Assembly: GCA_050293315.1 (NCBI GenBank)
Contig: JBNKMS010000007.1
Span: forward strand, 22,592 to 86,591
DNA from: CBFDBF01 sp050293315
GTDB taxonomy: Bacteria > Pseudomonadota > Gammaproteobacteria > Chromatiales > Chromatiaceae
DNA: 64,000 bases
Direction: 5' to 3'
Each line of letters opens with the position of its first letter. Position 1 is the first letter of the stretch. The notes beneath the pieces are model-generated. The model ran no database searches. It saw only the letters and a list, made by a program, of their open reading frames with translations, and was not told the DNA's origin. A program made the translations under genes and the position numbers. Of this stretch, positions 17,296 to 26,125 are shown in pieces.

Positions 17296-18434
17296 TCACC
17301 ACCCTCCCCGCTAATCTGTGCATAGAAGTGGCGCAGATCACCATCCTCAGGTGGCCGCTTGTACTGCGCCACGTGATGGCGCACCAGCATGATCAGCATC
17401 TCCGCCTGTGAACGATTCAACTCCACACCCATATTCGCATAGGCCTGCATCACCGCATGACTGCCTGAGTGCTTACCCAACACAAACTGGTGATCACGGC
17501 CCATCTCTGCAGGATCAACCCCCTGATAGTTACGCCGGTCCTTTATCAGGCCATCCACATGGATGCCGGCCTCGTGGGTGAATACCCCCGCACCGACCAG
17601 ACTCTTCTGCCAACCGACACTCCTCCCGGATGCGCGCTCGACCAGATTGGAGAGAGTGGCGTAGTGCGCCATGTCGATATCGTGTCCCTGGCTGAAAAAG
17701 TTGCGCAGCCCCATCACCACCTCCTCCAGGGGGGCATTGCCGGCCCGCTCGCCGAGACCGTGTACCGTGGTGTTCACATGGGTTGCACCGCCACGGACCG
17801 CAGCCAGGGTGTTAGCCGTCGCCAGCCCGAGATCATCATGGGCGTGCATCTCTATCTCCAGACCGGTGATAGAGCGCAGGTTACTGATGGCCTCATACAC
17901 ACCAAACGGATCCATAATGCCGACGGTATCGGCAAAGCGAAAACGGCTGGCCCCGGCCAGCTCAGCCCGCTCCACCACCCGCCAGAGAAATTCAGGATCG
18001 GCGCGTGAGGCATCCTCACCGCCGATACATACCTCGACCCCCAGCTCTAGCGCCTCGCCAACACAGCGGTCGATCTGTTTTAGTACCCACTCGCGGGAAC
18101 GGCCAAGTTTGTTAGTTATCTGCTGGTCTGACAGAGGTATCGACAGGTCTACCCGATGCACCCCCAACCCCCGGCACTGGGCTATGTCGTGACTATGCAT
18201 GCGCGACCAGACCATGAGCTGGGCATTGCTGACCACATCCGCAACGGCCCGGATAGAGCGGCGCTCCTCCTCCCCCATCGAGGGGATGCCTATCTCCAGC
18301 TCCGGCACCCCCAGCGCATCCAGGGCATTGGCGATCGCCAGCTTCTCCTGCAGCGAAAATGCCACACCGGCCGACTGTTCGCCGTCGCGCAGGGTGGTGT
18401 CATTTACAGTAATTTTCGATGTATGTCTGTTCAT
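17280..18434 (-). CDS. nifV: Homocitrate synthase NifV
   Basis: 384 aa. HMGL-type TIM barrel with NDTTLRDGEQSAGVAFS at the N-terminus, RFADTVGIMDPFGVYEAI, EMHAHDDLGLATANTLAAVR and GLGERAGNAPLEEV. Homocitrate is the organic ligand of FeMo-co. First gene of the nifV-cysE-nifW-nifZ-nifM operon, with a perfect sigma-54 promoter and a NifA site upstream. Confidence 0.95.
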   Translation of the reverse strand: MNRHTSKITVNDTTLRDGEQSAGVAFSLQEKLAIANALDALGVPELEIGIPSMGEEERRSIRAVADVVSNAQLMVWSRMHSHDIAQCRGLGVHRVDLSIPLSDQQITNKLGRSREWVLKQIDRCVGEALELGVEVCIGGEDASRADPEFLWRVVERAELAGASRFRFADTVGIMDPFGVYEAISNLRSITGLEIEMHAHDDLGLATANTLAAVRGGATHVNTTVHGLGERAGNAPLEEVVMGLRNFFSQGHDIDMAHYATLSNLVERASGRSVGWQKSLVGAGVFTHEAGIHVDGLIKDRRNYQGVDPAEMGRDHQFVLGKHSGSHAVMQAYANMGVELNRSQAEMLIMLVRHHVAQYKRPPEDGDLRHFYAQISGEGGEWTLQ

Positions 18435-18457
18435 TGCTTACTCCTTACAGGCATAAG

Positions 18458-18473
18458 AGCAAGCGGCGTGCCA
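18458..18473 (-). promoter_or_regulatory. Sigma-54 promoter of nifV operon
   Basis: The minus strand reads TGGCACGCCGCTTGCT, an exact -24/-12 match (GG and GC spaced 10 nt apart), 24 nt before the nifV ATG. Confidence 0.9.
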
Positions 18474-18546
18474 GAATTAATTTATATTAATATTCAATAT
18501 GTTATGGAAGTATGCTGTAATAAACGAATGTCGAATCCAGCCAATT

Positions 18547-18562
18547 TGTAGCAAACGCTACA
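18547..18562 (-). promoter_or_regulatory. NifA upstream activator site for nifV
   Basis: The minus strand reads TGTAGCGTTTGCTACA, matching TGT-N4-T-N5-ACA exactly and nearly palindromic. It lies 74 nt upstream of the -24 element, just past the stop of the cyclotransferase-like gene. Confidence 0.85.
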
Positions 18563-18573
18563 AAGTTCAGCCG

Positions 18574-18948
18574 CTACAGCTTGAATGGTCTACAACACAT
18601 GGTGGCACCGCACCACCTGCCGGTTGGAATCTGGGCACGGTGGTCGCGACTACCACGATAGAGATAGATCCAGGCCCGTCCCCAGAGGGTGGGTATAAGC
18701 CCCTTTCTATACAACCGTGGATATGCCTCGAGACGATCGAGATCGACCAGACCCCTGCCGTCGACCCGGTAGACCTCCCCCTCTATGGCAGTCGAGCCCC
18801 CGGACACCACCCCTGGATATGTCCCCAGATGCAGCATACGGTATCTCGGCCTGGTCAGATGGAGACCACAGAACTCTGCGCCAGAGAGTAGATGGTGATT
18901 GGCCTCTCCCCGACGCAGGGTGCCGTAGACAAAGACTAGATCAGACAA
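18574..18948 (-). CDS. Gamma-glutamylcyclotransferase-like (GGCT fold) protein
   Basis: 124 aa with a TTG start preceded by GGGAGGG. The N-terminus LVFVYGTLRRGEANHHLL is the YGTLR/G motif of the GGCT-like fold. PRYRMLHLGTYPGVVSGGST, AIEGEVYRVD and LDRLEAYPRLYRK follow the family pattern, with E in the expected catalytic region. Family members include gamma-glutamylcyclotransferases and gamma-glutamylamine cyclotransferases; the true substrate is not readable. It lies between fdxB and nifV in nif orientation, so it may be co-expressed with the nifENX unit. Confidence 0.8.
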   Translation of the reverse strand: MSDLVFVYGTLRRGEANHHLLSGAEFCGLHLTRPRYRMLHLGTYPGVVSGGSTAIEGEVYRVDGRGLVDLDRLEAYPRLYRKGLIPTLWGRAWIYLYRGSRDHRAQIPTGRWCGATMCCRPFKL

Positions 18949-18991
18949 GTGAGACCCTCCCGGATAACTGCACTATACGGATTTCACACGA

Positions 18992-19119
18992 GCAATCGCT
19001 CACGGGAGTGAGCTCCTACAACACCACTACTTTTTTCGATTTAACCTGTAGGAGCCCGCACCTGCGGTCGATAAAAATCTGCTTCAGCACCTAATCGCTC
19101 ACAGGAGTGAGCCCCTACA
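18992..19119. repeat. Three tandem copies of a TCGCTCACGGGAGTGAG / GTAGGAGCCCGC palindromic repeat
   Basis: Hairpin-forming units at about 18992-19020, 19047-19072 and 19093-19119, each ending or beginning with CTCCTACA or TGTAGGAG. Related single copies occur at 33324-33387 and 55744-55772. Typical extragenic palindromic repeats. Confidence 0.75.
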
Positions 19120-19124
19120 TAATC

Positions 19125-19439
19125 TCACGCGGCCTTAGGTTGTGGTTCGTGGCTAAAACACTTCTTGGTACATATACGGGCACAGGATTCGCAGCCTATA
19201 CAGTCCATAGGGTCCTTCAAGCTCATCACCATGACGACATCATCAGAGAAGTCATCATCATCCCCGTAGTCATCATCGTCATCATCCATGAGGTCGGCCC
19301 TTTCGATCAGGTCCAGCACATCTCGCGGGCACACCTTGAAGCAGCGACCGCAGCCAATACATTTGCCCTGATCAATGGCCACTACAAACTCCGGTATATA
19401 CTCTTCACCGCCTCTAGTTAAACCAGTAATCATATTCAT
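19125..19439 (-). CDS. fdxB: nif-specific ferredoxin III
   Basis: 104 aa, two 4Fe-4S motifs (CIGCGRCFKVCP and CIGCESCARICTKKC) in the FdxB arrangement. Between them is a strongly acidic insert, DDDDDDYGDDDDFSDD, encoded by GAT-rich repeats. FdxB proteins are encoded in nif clusters and donate electrons in nitrogenase maturation. GAGGAT precedes the ATG. Last gene of the nifE-N-X-DUF269-fdxB run. Confidence 0.93.
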   Translation of the reverse strand: MNMITGLTRGGEEYIPEFVVAIDQGKCIGCGRCFKVCPRDVLDLIERADLMDDDDDDYGDDDDFSDDVVMVMSLKDPMDCIGCESCARICTKKCFSHEPQPKAA

Positions 19440-19462
19440 CGGATTATCCTCTACTCAATATT

Positions 19463-19936
19463 CTACATACCTGCCACTTTGGAGTTCATACCGATGATCT
19501 CCAACGCAACTGACAACAAGGTATCTGCCTCATCCTTCATCTTGGACAGGCTGGGAAACCCGAAGCGATGGACATCGCGCAGGGTCTTGTCCATGACCAC
19601 CAGCTTACCCACGGTAATCAGGACACGACCAAAACCCTCGTGGGTAATATTCATCATCGGTACCGCCATCAGTCCGCACTCCTTCTCGATCATGGCGGCA
19701 ATAGCGTTATAGAAGGCGGTAAGACGAGACATAACGATCTCATCCGGATCCCCCACGACCGGGATATCTGCCTTTCTCTCTTTGGTAAGTACAAATGGAT
19801 CCAGGATCTCGTTAACCGGCAACTTATCAAAGGTACCGTAGGTATCGACGGCACGCATCTGCCTGACCATCTCCTGGGCGAATTCTGTCTCCAGGACCGG
19901 ATCATCTGCGGCAATAGACACTGTTGTTTCACTCAT
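19463..19936 (-). CDS. NifX-associated protein (DUF269)
   Basis: 157 aa. ETEFAQEMVRQMRAVDTYGT, AFYNAIAAMIEKECGLMAVP and MMNITHEGFGRVLITVGKLV are conserved DUF269 blocks. These proteins almost always follow nifX in nif clusters; molecular role unproven, probably in cofactor assembly or redox support. An AGGAG site precedes the ATG; 23 nt separate it from fdxB. Confidence 0.93.
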   Translation of the reverse strand: MSETTVSIAADDPVLETEFAQEMVRQMRAVDTYGTFDKLPVNEILDPFVLTKERKADIPVVGDPDEIVMSRLTAFYNAIAAMIEKECGLMAVPMMNITHEGFGRVLITVGKLVVMDKTLRDVHRFGFPSLSKMKDEADTLLSVALEIIGMNSKVAGM

Positions 19937-20076
19937 AACTCTATACTCCTGATTTAGTAATAATTAAAAAACATGATTCAAATTGCACTTACTTAAAATA
20001 GCTTTCACTTATCATTCAAATATAGGCGCTATTTGCGGCTTATAAAAAGTAAGCACCACTCCAATCTGATGCGACG

Positions 20077-20598
20077 TTATTCCTGCCAGCCCTCCTCCTC
20101 CATCCGGTCAAAACGGGATGGATCGGCCGGCATGGTCTGTTCGATTGCCCTCGCCAACCAACTGCTTGGACCCTGCTGCAACTCACGCTGCAGCGCAGCA
20201 ATCAGCTCACTGATAGGGGTGCCGGGCGGCACCTTGATCGGCTGAATATTTTTGGCCCGCAACTGGTTGATTGCCGACGCACCGATGGCCTGGCTATATA
20301 CGGCGGCACACCGCTCCAGCAGATCGATCTTGGCTGCAAGCTTATCTTCGTACAGACCCGTAGCGTACTGGCCTGTAGCGTTTTGCGGTGGCATCTCATC
20401 CGGGCTACCAAACTCAGCCACCTCAAGCACACAATACCGATCTCGGTCCAGCGCATAGATCGCAAACGAGTGCGCCGCACCAAAATGCTGGTCCACATGG
20501 GTCATGTCACTGGTGGCAAAGGCCACCTTGATTGCGGTCTCCACCCAATTGTCCTCAGTGGTGCATTCCACCAGCTGCAGTCGACGTTGTAGCGTCAT
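20077..20598 (-). CDS. nifX: FeMo-co precursor carrier NifX
   Basis: 173 aa from the ATG at 20598, which is preceded by GGAGG at ideal distance; the frame extends upstream but that part lies inside nifN. The core VAFATSDMTHVDQHFGAAHS, FAIYALDRDRY and AVYSQAIGASAINQLRAKNI is the NifX/NafY cofactor-binding domain. It carries NifB-co or VK-cluster between NifB and NifEN. It overlaps the end of nifN by 44 nt. Confidence 0.93.
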   Translation of the reverse strand: MTLQRRLQLVECTTEDNWVETAIKVAFATSDMTHVDQHFGAAHSFAIYALDRDRYCVLEVAEFGSPDEMPPQNATGQYATGLYEDKLAAKIDLLERCAAVYSQAIGASAINQLRAKNIQPIKVPPGTPISELIAALQRELQQGPSSWLARAIEQTMPADPSRFDRMEEEGWQE

Positions 20599-21964
20599 GG
20601 CTCGCCTCCACTCTCTGTGCATAGATGGAACGATATGGATGGATCTCACCCTTCTCCAGGCTCAACATGATGTTGGCCAGATCAAACAGGGTCTGACGAC
20701 TACCGCGATAACCGATCCATACCTTATGCATCCCTCCAAGCAGGTCATACTGCGGCAACCCGGCCCGCAACAACGGTATACCGAGACGTTCAGCACTCTG
20801 CTCGCCGTGGGAGTTGGTAATTAAGACCTCGGCACCCTCGGCAGCGGCGATTTTCTCCAGGTCCTCCAGATCACCGATCTTTACTCTCTCTGCAATCATC
20901 TCCTGCAGCACCGGTGCATTTACTGGAGATACGGCAGCCACCGTCTCCGCACCCATACCGGCTAGCATCTGGTTGAGGGCCACCAGCAGATCCGGTTCGG
21001 CCGCGATAGCAATCCGCGACATACCCAACATAAAATGGCTGTCCAGCATGGCGTCCTGCAGCTGGGCGCGCTGCCGCTCCAGTCTGGCAGGCACCGGCTC
21101 ACCGGTGATGCGATGCAGGCTGTCCACCAGGCCATCCACTGCCTCCAGTCCCATCAGGTGATCGAAGCGGTAGTCCGGCACACCGGTACGCTCTGCCAGT
21201 TCATCCGCCGCCTTGAACATGGAGCGACCCACCACCAGGGTCGCCGCAGCGTCCCCCAAGGTCGCCAACTCGGATACCGAGGTACCGCCGATGGTCAGGG
21301 GTGAGAAATCATCTGCGCCTAGATAGCCTAGAGAGTCGGAGAGATCGGGGACCAACACCGGGCGCAGACCAAATGCCTCGATGATCTCTTTTAGCTCCTC
21401 CAGATCACCCAGGGTCATGGATGGCCCCACCAGCACATTTATCTGCAGGCAGTTGCGTCCAGGCCTGGTACCAGACTCCTCAAAAGTAGGTACGGTTACC
21501 TTTATGATCTCCTCAACTGCCTTGGCAAAACCGGTCTCAACACAACCTGAATAATCGGGAGTAGATACAGGGACCACGGTTATATGGTCGAACTGTGGAT
21601 ATTCTCTGCGAAACTCCTTGAGCGCCATATTCAGATCGCTGCCCTGGGTCTCGGTAAGACCTGTGGTAGGTATACCGATCAGAAGCGGATCACTCTTCTC
21701 CGCGATGGTCTTTAGCCCCTCTACCACACTCTCTTCGGAACCCATGACCGTGGAGACCTGATCCATGGCCGTAGTCTGCAACGGAATCGGCTCGCGGAAG
21801 TGCAAGACAAACAGGACCTTGCCAAAGGCGGTACACCCCTGCGAGCCGTGCAGCATAGGCATGCAGCGGTCAAACCCAAGAAAGGCCAATGCTGCACCGA
21901 CGGTCTGACTCACCTTGAGGGGGCTAACAGAGAGCGCCTTGCTGCGTCTGATTATCTCGACCAT
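20555..21964 (-). CDS. nifN: FeMo-co scaffold subunit NifN
   Basis: 469 aa. Starts MVEIIRRSKALSVSPLKVSQ with PMLHGSQGCTAFGKVLFVLHF, the NifN counterpart of the NifK P-cluster region. GIPTTGLTETQGSDLN and LVGPSMTLGDLEELKEIIEA are conserved. The ATG overlaps the nifE stop (TGATG). With NifE it forms the scaffold for FeMo-co completion. Confidence 0.96.
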   Translation of the reverse strand: MVEIIRRSKALSVSPLKVSQTVGAALAFLGFDRCMPMLHGSQGCTAFGKVLFVLHFREPIPLQTTAMDQVSTVMGSEESVVEGLKTIAEKSDPLLIGIPTTGLTETQGSDLNMALKEFRREYPQFDHITVVPVSTPDYSGCVETGFAKAVEEIIKVTVPTFEESGTRPGRNCLQINVLVGPSMTLGDLEELKEIIEAFGLRPVLVPDLSDSLGYLGADDFSPLTIGGTSVSELATLGDAAATLVVGRSMFKAADELAERTGVPDYRFDHLMGLEAVDGLVDSLHRITGEPVPARLERQRAQLQDAMLDSHFMLGMSRIAIAAEPDLLVALNQMLAGMGAETVAAVSPVNAPVLQEMIAERVKIGDLEDLEKIAAAEGAEVLITNSHGEQSAERLGIPLLRAGLPQYDLLGGMHKVWIGYRGSRQTLFDLANIMLSLEKGEIHPYRSIYAQRVEASHDATTSTAAGGMHH

Positions 21965-23373
21965 CACGCCACCTCCTTGGATTCCGTCGTGGAGCTGTTT
22001 TGATGCCAAATTGCTGGATTACGCACCGCCGGCCAGATCGGGCTCTCGATGGTCAACGCCATCTGCCGTGCGAACTCCACCATGCCGTCATATCCGGCAT
22101 AGGCAAACTCACGCTCCTGGTTGATATGCAAAAAAGGGATACGCGCCTTAAGGGCGGTATACATGTTGCGACCGCCGGCGATCATGATGTCTATATCGTG
22201 CTCATACACCATATCGATCATGTTGCGCGGATTTCCCTCCTCCAGCATCACCGCATCCTCGCCCATCAGTTGTCTGATGCGCGCCTTGTCATCCTCGGTC
22301 GATTTCCTGGTACCAGTTGCAACCACCTCCATACCCAGGTCCTGCAGGGCTGCCACTATGGACCATGACTTCACCCCTCCGGTATAGAGCAGCACCTTCT
22401 TGCCCTTAAGGCGGGCGCGCCACGGCTGCAACAGCTCATCGATACGCGCCTCTTCACGTTTAATCAGCGCCTCGGTCCGACCGCTCAGATCCGCATCATC
22501 GATAATACGGGCAAAGTCACGCAGTGCCTGGGAGACATCCCGCACCCCGTAGAAACTCCCCTCGAACCAGGGGGTACCGTAGGACTCCTCCAACTTACGG
22601 GCGACATTGATCAGCGCCTTGGAGCAGACCATCATATTGACCTCAGAGCGGTGCATGGTCTGCACCTCACGGAAACGGGCGTCACCGGAAATACTGCCGA
22701 TCACCCGCAGGCCGAGTTCATCCAACAGCGGCAGCACATGCCACAGCTCACCGGCGATGTTGTATTCACCGATCAGAGAGATAGCGTGCACCGTGATACC
22801 TTCACGCTGTGCCGCCTCCGGTATCGGGTCAGGCTCGCGGGTACCGCATACATATTTGACCATCGCCTCTCCGGCGATGCGGTTGCCCAGGTTCTTGGTG
22901 CCATAAAAACCGGCCACATCCACCGGCACCACCGGCGTACCCCAGCGCTCCTGTGCCGCCTTGCATACTGCCTCGACATCATCGCCGATCAGGGCGGGGA
23001 CACAGGTGTTATATACAAACACCGCCGCCGGGGAGTAGTCATCGATGGCCTGTTTAATAGAGTGGAACAGCCGCTTCTCGCCCCGCCCCATGATCACATC
23101 CTGCTCCGTAAGATCGGTGGTCATACCGATCCGGGAGAGACGCGGTGCGCTGGAGCAGGTACCACGGTTATCCCAGGAGCTGCCGGCACAGGCGATGGAG
23201 CCGTGGACGATATGGGCCACATCGGCGATTGGGAACAGGGCGATCTGCGCCCCATCCAGCACACAGCCACCGGCGGTAGCGCCCGGTTTCGACTTGGCGC
23301 AGCCCGATTTGGATTTGTTATTGTGGGCGCACGCCGGTTCATCCAGCAGCGCGGCTATCTCTCTCTGTTTCAT
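21964..23373 (-). CDS. nifE: FeMo-co scaffold subunit NifE
   Basis: 469 aa from MKQREIAALLDEPACAHNN; the frame upstream of this ATG runs into the promoter and is not coding. Key blocks: GGCVLDGAQIALFPIADVAH, GSIACAGSSWDNRG, VYNTCVPALIGDD (cluster-ligating Cys positions) and MIAGGRNMYTALKARIPFLH. First gene of nifE-N-X-DUF269-fdxB. Confidence 0.96.
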   Translation of the reverse strand: MKQREIAALLDEPACAHNNKSKSGCAKSKPGATAGGCVLDGAQIALFPIADVAHIVHGSIACAGSSWDNRGTCSSAPRLSRIGMTTDLTEQDVIMGRGEKRLFHSIKQAIDDYSPAAVFVYNTCVPALIGDDVEAVCKAAQERWGTPVVPVDVAGFYGTKNLGNRIAGEAMVKYVCGTREPDPIPEAAQREGITVHAISLIGEYNIAGELWHVLPLLDELGLRVIGSISGDARFREVQTMHRSEVNMMVCSKALINVARKLEESYGTPWFEGSFYGVRDVSQALRDFARIIDDADLSGRTEALIKREEARIDELLQPWRARLKGKKVLLYTGGVKSWSIVAALQDLGMEVVATGTRKSTEDDKARIRQLMGEDAVMLEEGNPRNMIDMVYEHDIDIMIAGGRNMYTALKARIPFLHINQEREFAYAGYDGMVEFARQMALTIESPIWPAVRNPAIWHQNSSTTESKEVA

Positions 23374-23410
23374 CGATGATACAACTCCCGCTTTACAATA
23401 GCCTATGAAG

Positions 23411-23426
23411 TGCAATGGCCATGCCA
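23411..23426 (-). promoter_or_regulatory. Sigma-54 promoter of nifENX operon
   Basis: The minus strand reads TGGCATGGCCATTGCA: GG and GC with correct spacing, one deviation (T for C) from TGGCAC. It lies 38 nt before the nifE ATG. Confidence 0.82.
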
Positions 23427-23470
23427 CACTCTATCTTATTGTTTTTTATAGAGATTAATCTTGTATCAAT

Positions 23471-23486
23471 TGTCGCAAACGCAACA
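23471..23486 (-). promoter_or_regulatory. NifA upstream activator site for nifE
   Basis: The minus strand reads TGTTGCGTTTGCGACA, matching TGT-N4-T-N5-ACA and flanked by AAT/ATT to extend the dyad. It is only about 45 nt from the -24 box, closer than usual. A further palindrome TGTTAC-N7-GTAACA lies at 23520-23538. Confidence 0.82.
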
Positions 23487-23598
23487 ATTCAGATCATGAT
23501 GTAGGAATCCACACCAATCTGTTACCGCTGATGTAACAAGAAGAGACGGGCCTTGTCGGCACGGAATCGGGGTCCCAAACATTGCTGCCCCACATAAT

Positions 23599-23707
23599 CC
23601 CCTCTCCCTCCGGGAGAGGGTTAGGGTGAGGGGATCTAAAAGCTAAGGCTTTGATTTTATTGATCCCCTCATCCTGTCCTTCTCCCGTAGGGAGAAGGGA
23701 CGCTCAG
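23599..23707. repeat. Paired dispersed repeats of the CCCTCTCCCTCCGGGAGAGGG family
   Basis: A copy at 23599-23645 ends GGTGAGGGGATCTAAAAG and is followed by an inverted, diverged copy (GATCCCCTCATCC, TTCTCCCGTAGGGAGAAGGG) at 23662-23707. Related copies lie at 33049, 53987 and 55797. The 478-bp gap between nifE and the DUF2157 gene otherwise holds only the nifE promoter region and a short stretch with no recognised feature. Confidence 0.75.
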
Positions 23708-23905
23708 TTTTTGGTTTTCATGTCTCAAATACCAGCAAACCAGCAAACCAGCAATAGAGCTAAGCGACATAAGGAATTACAGCCTTACACAGTAAACTAA
23801 ATGGGACAGTAGTGGGTCCTAAAAGCGGCATTCTCAGCTGCAAAACCGCTGCCGATCACATATGATTGGAGGCCACCGGCAGATGCCTGAATTAGGGATA
23901 AATTT

Positions 23906-24982
23906 ATGCAGATAACCTCAAAGAGTGATGCCCAGCAGCGGGTCGACCAGATCGAACAATTCAATGCTGAACTCAGGCTGCTGCTGCAGGAGGAGGTCCT
24001 CTCCCTTGATGCACAACAGCGTAACAACCTGGAGCAATACCACGGAGAGTTGATCGCACAACTGAGCTCCACCTTTGATGTTGATTCTAACGTGCGAGAG
24101 AAGAGATTCAGCCTCGGGATGAAGATCGCATCGTTCCTCGGGGCCTTGGGGCTGGCTGCCAGCCTGTTTTTCATGTTCTATCAGTTCTGGGGATATCTCT
24201 CCACCAGCCTGCAAGTGGTAATCCTGGTGGCAGCTCCCCTAATCGGCCTGGGGTTGACCGTCTATTTCTCACGCCGTGAAAAAACCGGATATTTCACAAA
24301 ACTGGCAGGTTTGGCCGCCATAGCCTGCTTTGTGCTCAATCTCTCTATGCTCGGACAGATCTTCATCATCACACCGTCACCCAACGCCTTTCTGGTTTGG
24401 GCGCTGTTTGCCGTGATCCTGGCATATGCCTCGGATGCGCGTCTGCTACTGGCCGCCGGTATCCTCTCGTTTGCCGCCTTTCTGGCTGCAAAGGTCGGGA
24501 CCTGGAGCGGCTGTTACTGGATCAACTTCGGTGAACGTCCGGAGAACTTTTTCCCTGCGGCCCTGCTTCTGTTCCTGGTGCCACTGCTACCCCATACCAG
24601 GGTATCGGGCTTTGCCGTAACCTATCGGGTGCTTGCTCTGTTACTTCTGTTTCTGCCGATGTTGGTACTCTCAAACTGGGGGGCAGTCAGCTACCTCTCC
24701 ATGGAAAATGACATGATCGAAGGGATCTACCAGACTGCAGGATTCATCGTTAGTGCTGCAGTGATATGGCTTGGTATCAAACGGGGATGGCACGATGTGG
24801 TCAACACCGGCACCGTGTTCTTTACTATCTTTCTCTATACCAAGTTTTTTGACTGGTGGTGGGAATGGATGCCGAAGTATCTATTCTTCCTGCTGATTGC
24901 ACTTACGGCAATATTGATGCTGATGGTCTTCAAACGTCTCCGTAACGTTACAGTCGGGCAGGTGCAGGAGGTGGCGGCATGA
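23906..24982 (+). CDS. DUF2157-like multi-pass membrane protein
   Basis: 358 aa. A short soluble N-terminus (about 1-65, Gln-rich, possibly coiled) is followed by roughly ten hydrophobic segments (SFLGALGLAASLFFMFYQFW, VVILVAAPLIGLGLTVYF, and others) ending in a basic tail. The pattern matches DUF2157 inner-membrane proteins of unknown function. AGGGAT lies before the ATG. Overlaps the next gene by 4 nt (ATGA), so the two form an operon on the strand opposite to nif. Confidence 0.75.
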   Translation: MQITSKSDAQQRVDQIEQFNAELRLLLQEEVLSLDAQQRNNLEQYHGELIAQLSSTFDVDSNVREKRFSLGMKIASFLGALGLAASLFFMFYQFWGYLSTSLQVVILVAAPLIGLGLTVYFSRREKTGYFTKLAGLAAIACFVLNLSMLGQIFIITPSPNAFLVWALFAVILAYASDARLLLAAGILSFAAFLAAKVGTWSGCYWINFGERPENFFPAALLLFLVPLLPHTRVSGFAVTYRVLALLLLFLPMLVLSNWGAVSYLSMENDMIEGIYQTAGFIVSAAVIWLGIKRGWHDVVNTGTVFFTIFLYTKFFDWWWEWMPKYLFFLLIALTAILMLMVFKRLRNVTVGQVQEVAA

Positions 24983-25902
24983 AGATCTCTATCTCTACTC
25001 GCCAACTGTTCATGTTGGGTCTTGCACTGTTGATTGTGACCAATCTCGTGGTGTTTGCCGGGGTCTTCTACAATCGATCCGGCGAGCCGGAACAGCAAAT
25101 CACTCTTACTGAACGGGAACTAAAACCGCCCTACTACACATTCAGTGAGAACAGCGGCATCTCCCTGCGGATAATATGGCGCGTGCTGAACGATACCGAC
25201 AGTGATAGATACCAATATACTCCAAGGCCAATTATGTTTTCCGACTATTGGGGAGATGTCGCATGGTTGGATCGCGATAAGCTGGAGCAGCTGGGATTCG
25301 ATACCGAGAAGATCATAAAATACGGAGACGATTACCAGCGACGCAAGGTCACCATCCCCAGAGAGGCATACATAGTGCTGGAGTATGATGGGGCGACATA
25401 CCAACAAGCATTGAAGAACGTCAAAGCGAACATAATTAAAGCGAACAAGGCACTGGCATCAAAACCGGATGATGAGGAGTTGCAAGAACAGGCCAAGAAT
25501 ACCGAGCAGTGGCTGGCCTTTGAACGTGTTGAGCATTCACGGCTGTTTGCAATCGATGCGGGATTGGATCTTGATGCCTTAAGACAAAAGTACAGTGACC
25601 GCAACCATTATATCTTTGCGCAAGGGTTGATATCTGCACAATATAACATCAGCAGCAAAGAGCAGGATGTCTCCGGTCATATTCAGCGGTTACACATAGA
25701 CACCATTCATGTGCCGCTGCAGTTTCGTCAGCTGTTTGACAACATGTCTTTCCCTCATAGCTCACGTCGAGATGCCCCGCCGAAACCACCTCGCTTTGCG
25801 GTCAACCTTAACTATGGCAAACGTATAGAGCCGTGGATTGAGTCGGTACAAAAACTTGAGACACCGGAACAGGAGGCACAACCTCCGGCATCTCCTGAAT
25901 AG
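24979..25902 (+). CDS. DUF4824-like membrane-anchored protein
   Basis: 307 aa. An N-terminal signal-anchor (about 8-30, LFMLGLALLIVTNLVVFAGV) precedes FYNRSGEPEQQITLTERELK, which resembles the start of DUF4824 proteins. The rest is predicted periplasmic, ending Pro/Glu-rich (PEQEAQPPASPE). DUF4824 genes typically follow DUF2157 genes; function unknown. Coupled by a 4-nt overlap to its partner. Confidence 0.7.
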   Translation: MKISISTRQLFMLGLALLIVTNLVVFAGVFYNRSGEPEQQITLTERELKPPYYTFSENSGISLRIIWRVLNDTDSDRYQYTPRPIMFSDYWGDVAWLDRDKLEQLGFDTEKIIKYGDDYQRRKVTIPREAYIVLEYDGATYQQALKNVKANIIKANKALASKPDDEELQEQAKNTEQWLAFERVEHSRLFAIDAGLDLDALRQKYSDRNHYIFAQGLISAQYNISSKEQDVSGHIQRLHIDTIHVPLQFRQLFDNMSFPHSSRRDAPPKPPRFAVNLNYGKRIEPWIESVQKLETPEQEAQPPASPE

Positions 25903-25944
25903 GATACACACCACCACATCGGGACGACTGCAGACATCTAGTAA

Positions 25945-26085
25945 TAAACACAAAGCACGCCAAGATTTATTACCACGGTCAACAATAATAATCTTTGCGC
26001 CTCTGCGCCTTCGCCTACAGGGATGTAGGCGAGGGGCGTGAGCATGGAGCGGAAACTTTGCGTTCTTTGCGTTTAATTCCAGTCC
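25945..26085. repeat. Dispersed CGCAAAG/CTTTGCG repeat
   Basis: AAAGCACGCCAAG at the left and CTTTGCGTTCTTTGCGTTT at the right flank CTTTGCGCCTCTGCGCCTTC, a simple dispersed motif that recurs at 51216-51253 (AACGCAAAGAACGCCAAG). No gene is seen in this gap. Confidence 0.55.
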
Positions 26086-26125
26086 CCTGATAGGGCGCAA
26101 GTGCAAATCGCGCCACAAAATCCAG

